From: an uncultured Acidobacteriota bacterium
GTDB taxonomy: Bacteria; Acidobacteriota; Terriglobia; Terriglobales; CAINCZ01
Direction of reading: 5' to 3'
Assembly: GCA_903847195.1 (NCBI GenBank)
Contig: CAINCZ010000100.1
Coordinates: 1-9,314, forward strand
Length of the DNA stretch: 9,314 nt
Position 1 is the first letter of the stretch, and every line of letters begins with the position of its first letter. The position numbers and the translations under genes are program-made. The notes below the pieces were generated by a model. That model was not told the origin of the DNA and did no database searches. It was given only the letters and a program-made list of their open reading frames with translations. Shown here one piece after another: positions 6,675 through 9,314 of the stretch.

Positions 6675-7475
6675 TCAGCCGCAGATCGCGACGGGGCGAA
6701 TCGGCGAACCGGTGGCACCGACGATCTTCAGGGGCGAGGCGAAGAACAGGAAGCTGTGGCAGCGCTCGGCGGCCAATGCCTCCAGATCCATGTTCTCCAT
6801 GATCTGCACACCTTGGTCAGCGAGCAGGAAGCCATGCACGGCTCCGCCGCCGTTGCCATCGTTGCATTCATAGGTGGCACTATCGGCGCCGGTCAGCGAA
6901 GCACCGTTGCGGACCAGCCATTGCGCGCCGCTTAGATCCGGGCCGGGGAAGCCTTTGCCGGCGCCCAGGTACTGCTCGGGATTGCTCCACATGCGAGCCC
7001 AGCCGGTGCGGATCAGGGCCACGTCGCCGTTGCGCATCTCGATCTTCTGGGCCTTGGCGACCTTTTCCAACTCCTGCCCGGTGATGGCATAGCCGGGGTC
7101 CAGTTTTTCCACGCCCTTGTATCCGGCCACGTCAAACAATACACCGCGGCGCAGAATGGGCGGGGTCTGCTCGATGCCCTGGTGCGCCAGTCCGCCCTTG
7201 CCGGTCACAGCCGTGTGGATGTCGTGCCCGCCGTGCAGGCAGCCATTCTTGGAGAAGTGCCCGATGGCATCAATGTGAGTGCCGCTATGCGTGCAGCCGT
7301 TGATGACGTCGTTGGCGGCGCCGAGGTTGCCGGGCATCTCGAAGTCGGTATGGCGCATGTTGATCGTGAACGAAAACGGCACATGCGCGAAAAAGGTGGG
7401 CATGCCCTGCGTCATACCCTGCGCCAGATCAATCAGGCGTCCCTTCCGGAGCAGTTCTTCCATCGCTTGCAGCAT
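6675..7475 (-). CDS. cyclase-family (kynurenine formamidase-like) metal-dependent hydrolase
   Basis: A 266-residue soluble protein whose ATG (7475-7473) follows a perfect AGGAGG by 4 bases. It contains the PF04199 signature HSGTHIDAIGH at residues 63-73 (His63, His67, Asp69 and His73 as metal ligands). Further conserved-looking elements are 'MPTFFAHVPFSF' near the N-terminus, 'DVALIRTGWARMWSN' in the centre and 'RCHSFLFFASPLKIVGATGSPIRPVAI' at the end. The family includes kynurenine formamidase and enzymes that hydrolyse cyclic ketones, amides or lactones. No tryptophan-pathway genes are nearby. The neighbours are a LysR regulator and a transhydroxylase-like Mo enzyme, so a ring-opening or lactone-hydrolysing step in hydroxyaromatic breakdown is more likely than formylkynurenine hydrolysis. 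That role is inference. Its length is normal for the longer subgroup of the family. Confidence 0.88.
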   Translation of the reverse strand: MLQAMEELLRKGRLIDLAQGMTQGMPTFFAHVPFSFTINMRHTDFEMPGNLGAANDVINGCTHSGTHIDAIGHFSKNGCLHGGHDIHTAVTGKGGLAHQGIEQTPPILRRGVLFDVAGYKGVEKLDPGYAITGQELEKVAKAQKIEMRNGDVALIRTGWARMWSNPEQYLGAGKGFPGPDLSGAQWLVRNGASLTGADSATYECNDGNGGGAVHGFLLADQGVQIMENMDLEALAAERCHSFLFFASPLKIVGATGSPIRPVAICG

Positions 7476-7610
7476 GAAACCTCCTGTTGGGTGCGTGAGC
7501 CGGGGCTCAGCGAGTGCCGTCCGGTTCGGTCATCAGTCACGCTTCGCAGAACGCAAAGGCCAGCGGCGAACGTCAAATCCGCTGCGCGCATCTGCGAGCC
7601 TGAGCGGGAC

Positions 7611-7640
7611 AGTTTATGACGATCCCCATCTTCACAGCAA
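7611..7640 (-). promoter_or_regulatory. weak promoter candidate for the cyclase-family gene
   Basis: On the minus strand TTGCTG (7640-7635, 4 of 6) and TAAACT (7616-7611, 4 of 6) are 18 bases apart, about 135 bases upstream of the cyclase start. They lie downstream of the GC-rich hairpin that follows the regulator gene. This is a low-scoring match. Nothing else recognisable was found between 7476 and 7668. Confidence 0.2.
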
Positions 7641-7668
7641 GAACAAACAGCTTTGTCACCCGCGAGGC

Positions 7669-7693
7669 CGCGCCGGTATTCAGACTCGGCGCG
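7669..7693 (-). terminator. GC-rich hairpin after the LysR gene, possible terminator or attenuator
   Basis: CGCGCCG (7669-7675) and CGGCGCG (7687-7693) form a perfect 7-bp stem with an 11-base loop, 23 bases after the stop codon of the regulator. No T-tract follows on the minus strand, so it is not a canonical intrinsic terminator. It may stabilise the 3' end or reduce read-through into the cyclase gene. Confidence 0.35.
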
Positions 7694-7716
7694 CATCCAT
7701 CCGATTCAAACCGAGT

Positions 7717-8601
7717 TTACATCGACGACGTAATGGCAAGCAGGTTCTGCACGACGGGAGATGGGTCCTGCTGACGGCACATGACGGCCAGCCCCAAGGT
7801 GACGCGGGAGTTGCGAATGGGGCGGAAAGCGACGTGCTTTTGGGCGTAGGGCTTTACGTTTTCCGTCGTCACCGTAACGCCGAGGCCGGCGGAGATCAGC
7901 CCCATGGTGGTCATCACGGTGGTGGTGGCGATCGGATGACCGACGCGGGGTTGAAAGCCGGCGCGGCGGCACTCGGCCAGCACTATGTCCACGAGGGTGC
8001 CGGCTGTCTCATAGTTGGGAAGAATGAACACCTCATTGCGGAGGTCAGACAGATCAACGTCCCTGGAGCGGGCGAGGGCGTGAGAGTCCGGCAGGGCGAC
8101 CATCAAACGGTCGGGCCGCAGCGTGCGGACGAGAAGTTCCCGCTCGCGCATGGGTCCATACGAGAAGCCAACGTCGATGCTGCCCATGCGCAGCCCCGCT
8201 TCAATCTCCGCCGCGCGCATTTCCCGCAGGACGATCAATGGTCCGGGGTATTGGCTCCGGAAGCGCTGAATCAAACCCGGTATGACGGCCAGGCCGGCGG
8301 TGCTGATGAATCCGATTTCGAGCTTCCCCATCTCGCCGCGGGCCGCGCGCTGCGCCGTCAGGGCAGAGTTGTCCAGCAGCCGCAGGGTGTTTTCGGCCTC
8401 CAGCAAAAAGGAGTTGCCTGATTCCGTGAGGGAGATCCGGTTCTTGACCCGCTGGAACAACTGCACGCCCAGTTTGGCTTCCAGGTTGTGGATGGCGCGG
8501 GTGAGTGCGGGCTGGGCAATGTGCAACGTGGAAGCCGCCCGCGTGATGTTCAAGCAGCGGGCAGCGGCAACAAAATAGACCATATGCCGAGTTTCGATCA
8601 T
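7717..8601 (-). CDS. LysR-family transcriptional regulator, CatM/BenM-like
   Basis: A 294-residue protein, typical LysR length. The ATG (8601-8599) has AGAGG 6 bases upstream. The N-terminal winged helix-turn-helix spans about residues 3-60; 'NITRAASTLHIAQPALTRAI' (18-37) is the helix-turn-helix and 'LEAKLGVQLFQR' the wing region. A linker helix (about 60-88) leads to the effector-binding domain, which opens 'LEIGFISTAGLAVIPGLIQRF'. Together with 'RHMVYFVA' near the start and 'ERELLVRTLRPDRLMVALP', this resembles the CatM/BenM/CatR group, which senses muconate-like products of aromatic breakdown. It is divergent from the Mo-enzyme gene and upstream of the cyclase-family gene in the same direction. 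ATAC-N7-GTAT boxes lie in the divergent gap, one 15 bases before its own ATG, so autoregulation plus control of the Mo enzyme is likely. The effector is unknown; a hydroxylated aromatic or ring-cleavage product is a guess from context. Confidence 0.92.
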   Translation of the reverse strand: MIETRHMVYFVAAARCLNITRAASTLHIAQPALTRAIHNLEAKLGVQLFQRVKNRISLTESGNSFLLEAENTLRLLDNSALTAQRAARGEMGKLEIGFISTAGLAVIPGLIQRFRSQYPGPLIVLREMRAAEIEAGLRMGSIDVGFSYGPMRERELLVRTLRPDRLMVALPDSHALARSRDVDLSDLRNEVFILPNYETAGTLVDIVLAECRRAGFQPRVGHPIATTTVMTTMGLISAGLGVTVTTENVKPYAQKHVAFRPIRNSRVTLGLAVMCRQQDPSPVVQNLLAITSSM

Positions 8602-8615
8602 GGCGGCCTCTGATG

Positions 8616-8630
8616 ATACCTTCTCCGTAT
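8616..8630. promoter_or_regulatory. LysR-type operator, perfect ATAC-N7-GTAT
   Basis: ATAC (8616-8619), seven bases, then GTAT (8627-8630) gives a perfect dyad that includes the T-N11-A core (T8617, A8629). This is the established CatM/BenM consensus site. It lies 15 bases upstream of the regulator ATG and touches its ribosome-binding region, as expected for autorepression. Confidence 0.6.
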
Positions 8631-8680
8631 GGCCCTTACATCGCGGGGCCTTCCTCTGCGCGCGAGCGGGGAGATTGTTG

Positions 8681-8691
8681 GCTAGTCTAGC
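8681..8691. repeat. 11-bp palindrome in the divergent regulatory gap
   Basis: GCTAG-T-CTAGC is a perfect inverted repeat of 5-bp arms around one base, located between the two LysR-type boxes. It may be a further protein-binding site. Chance occurrence is possible. Confidence 0.3.
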
Positions 8692-8715
8692 TTGGGAAGG
8701 CCGCTGCCGCAGCTG

Positions 8716-8743
8716 TTTTCAGTCCATAACGAAACGGTATGAT
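8716..8743 (+). promoter_or_regulatory. candidate promoter for the Mo-enzyme gene
   Basis: TTTTCA (8716-8721, 4 of 6) and TATGAT (8738-8743, 5 of 6) are 16 bases apart. The second LysR-type box overlaps the spacer and part of the -10. The leader would be about 165 bases, containing a small hairpin CCACG-CGG-CGTGG (8811-8823). The rest of the 8602-8914 gap shows no gene or RNA I can support. Confidence 0.3.
8726..8740. promoter_or_regulatory. second LysR-type operator, ATAA-N7-GTAT
   Basis: ATAA (8726-8729), seven bases, then GTAT (8737-8740) matches seven of eight positions of the ATAC-N7-GTAT consensus and keeps the T-N11-A core (T8727, A8739). Its centre is 110 bp from the first box. Two such sites in one divergent gap is the usual layout for LysR regulators of aromatic catabolism. 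Confidence 0.5.
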
Positions 8744-8914
8744 ATAGGCCTAAAGATAGTATTTGATTTGTAAGCGGCGCCGTAATTGAATTGACAGCCA
8801 CGAAGGGATGCCACGCGGCGTGGTGCGCCTGCCGATGGGCAAGCGCGTCCCTCAGCAAGTTAAGAAGTTCACCGCTCGAGCAAGTGTCGCCTTATGCACA
8901 CGGAGAGGACTGCC

Positions 8915-9314
8915 ATGGAGCAGGTATTCACGAATCTCACCAACGGAGGCCCGATCTCGGTCTACGTGAAGGACGGCAAGATTGTCCGCGTCCGTCCCTT
9001 GCAGATACCGGAAGACGAGTTCAAGCCTTGGGTGATTGAAGCGGACGGCAAGAAGTACTCGCCGCCGCGTGCGGTGCGCGTGGCTCCTCCCGTGCACGCG
9101 GAACGCAACCGGCTGGACTCAAAGAACCGCGTGCTGTACCCGATGAAGCGCGTGGACTTTGATCCCAAGGGGAATCGCAATACCCAGAATCGCGGCAAGT
9201 CCGGCTACGTCCGCATCAGCTGGGACGAGGCACTGGAAATCGTCAGCGGCGAAATCAAGCGGCTGACCGAAGCCTATGGCGGCTCCTCGATCACCGGCAT
9301 CACCTCGTCGCACC
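8915..9314 (+). CDS. molybdopterin oxidoreductase, transhydroxylase large-subunit-like (5' part)
   Basis: The ATG at 8915 follows GGAGAGG by 5 bases. The frame stays open for 133 codons to the window edge, so the gene is partial. The protein begins 'MEQVFTNLTNGGPISVYVKD', then 'GKIVRVRPL', 'YSPPRAV', 'VLYPMKRVDFDPKGNRN' (73-89) and 'SGYVRISWDEALEIVSGEIK' (96-115). The last two are the standard opening of the DMSO-reductase family catalytic subunit. No cysteine occurs in these 133 residues, so the usual N-terminal [4Fe-4S] motif is absent. From memory, the N-terminus closely resembles the large subunit of pyrogallol-phloroglucinol transhydroxylase (Pelobacter acidigallici), a bis-MGD enzyme that also lacks that cluster and has a separate Fe-S small subunit. 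No Tat signal is seen, so it should be cytoplasmic. It is divergent from the LysR gene. Another hydroxyaromatic-acting member of the family is possible. Confidence 0.82.
   Translation, partial: MEQVFTNLTNGGPISVYVKDGKIVRVRPLQIPEDEFKPWVIEADGKKYSPPRAVRVAPPVHAERNRLDSKNRVLYPMKRVDFDPKGNRNTQNRGKSGYVRISWDEALEIVSGEIKRLTEAYGGSSITGITSSH

Noticed and set aside
7644..7657. ACAAA-CAGC-TTTGT inverted repeat upstream of the cyclase gene
   Set aside because: The 5-bp arms are short, it does not fit the ATAC-N7-GTAT pattern of the adjacent regulator, and it could easily be chance.
7279..8421. A 380-codon plus-strand open frame across the cyclase and LysR genes
   Set aside because: It spans two convincing minus-strand genes and their gap, and shows no family resemblance.
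8791..8796. Perfect TTGACA on the plus strand upstream of the Mo-enzyme gene
   Set aside because: No -10-like hexamer lies 15-19 bases downstream; that stretch is GC-rich, so the match is not a supported promoter.
8808..8969. A 53-codon plus-strand frame starting MPRGVVRLPMGKR upstream of and overlapping the Mo-enzyme start
   Set aside because: Its purine-rich GAAGGG directly abuts the ATG, leaving no spacing, and it runs out of frame into a confident gene. There is no protein resemblance.
1..9314. Search for CRISPR arrays, tRNA or rRNA genes and transposases
   Set aside because: No regularly spaced repeats, tRNA-like cloverleaf, rRNA stretch or transposase motif was seen by eye.

Overview
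The window is high-GC bacterial DNA. Sixty-base samples counted by eye give about 67% GC inside the transporter gene but only about 47% at the far left. It carries eight protein genes with few gaps. The gene content, an OPT-family peptide transporter paired with a DUF885-type peptidase, and a 'CATTCCGAGCG...'-type intergenic repeat suggest a soil Acidobacteriota genome (Bryobacterales/Solibacteres-like). That assignment is inference from memory of such genomes; there is no rRNA or marker gene here to confirm it.

Region 1 (1-4087, all minus strand). An OPT transporter gene (2090-4087) overlaps by one base (TGATG) a gene for a cytoplasmic HExxPGH metallopeptidase (723-2090). Together they look like a peptide import and hydrolysis operon. 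Fourteen bases further on lies a lower-GC gene (112-708) for an EVE/PUA-like domain protein. It resembles the N-terminal part of EVE-NucS nucleases but stops where the nuclease domain should begin. Bases 1-111 hold no gene I can support. A 28-codon open stretch on the plus strand (1-87, ending TAG) could be the tail of a gene entering from the left, but I do not recognise it.

Region 2 (4208-6570). A NodB-type polysaccharide deacetylase (minus) and a large GNAT-like acyltransferase (plus) are divergently transcribed. They are separated by 251 bp that contains a dispersed-repeat-like hairpin element and a near-consensus promoter placed so that the acyltransferase mRNA would be almost leaderless. 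Both genes could modify surface glycans; this is inference.

Region 3 (6613-9314). A cyclase-family metal hydrolase (minus) ends in a strong intrinsic terminator. Upstream of it is a CatM/BenM-like LysR regulator (minus), and divergent from that is the start of a molybdopterin enzyme (plus, cut by the window edge). The Mo enzyme lacks the N-terminal Fe-S cysteines and resembles the large subunit of pyrogallol-phloroglucinol transhydroxylase. The 313-bp regulator/Mo-enzyme gap holds one perfect and one near-perfect ATAC-N7-GTAT site, the motif bound by CatM/BenM-type regulators. The simplest reading is a regulated hydroxyaromatic catabolic locus continuing to the right of the window. This is the most interesting part of the sequence.
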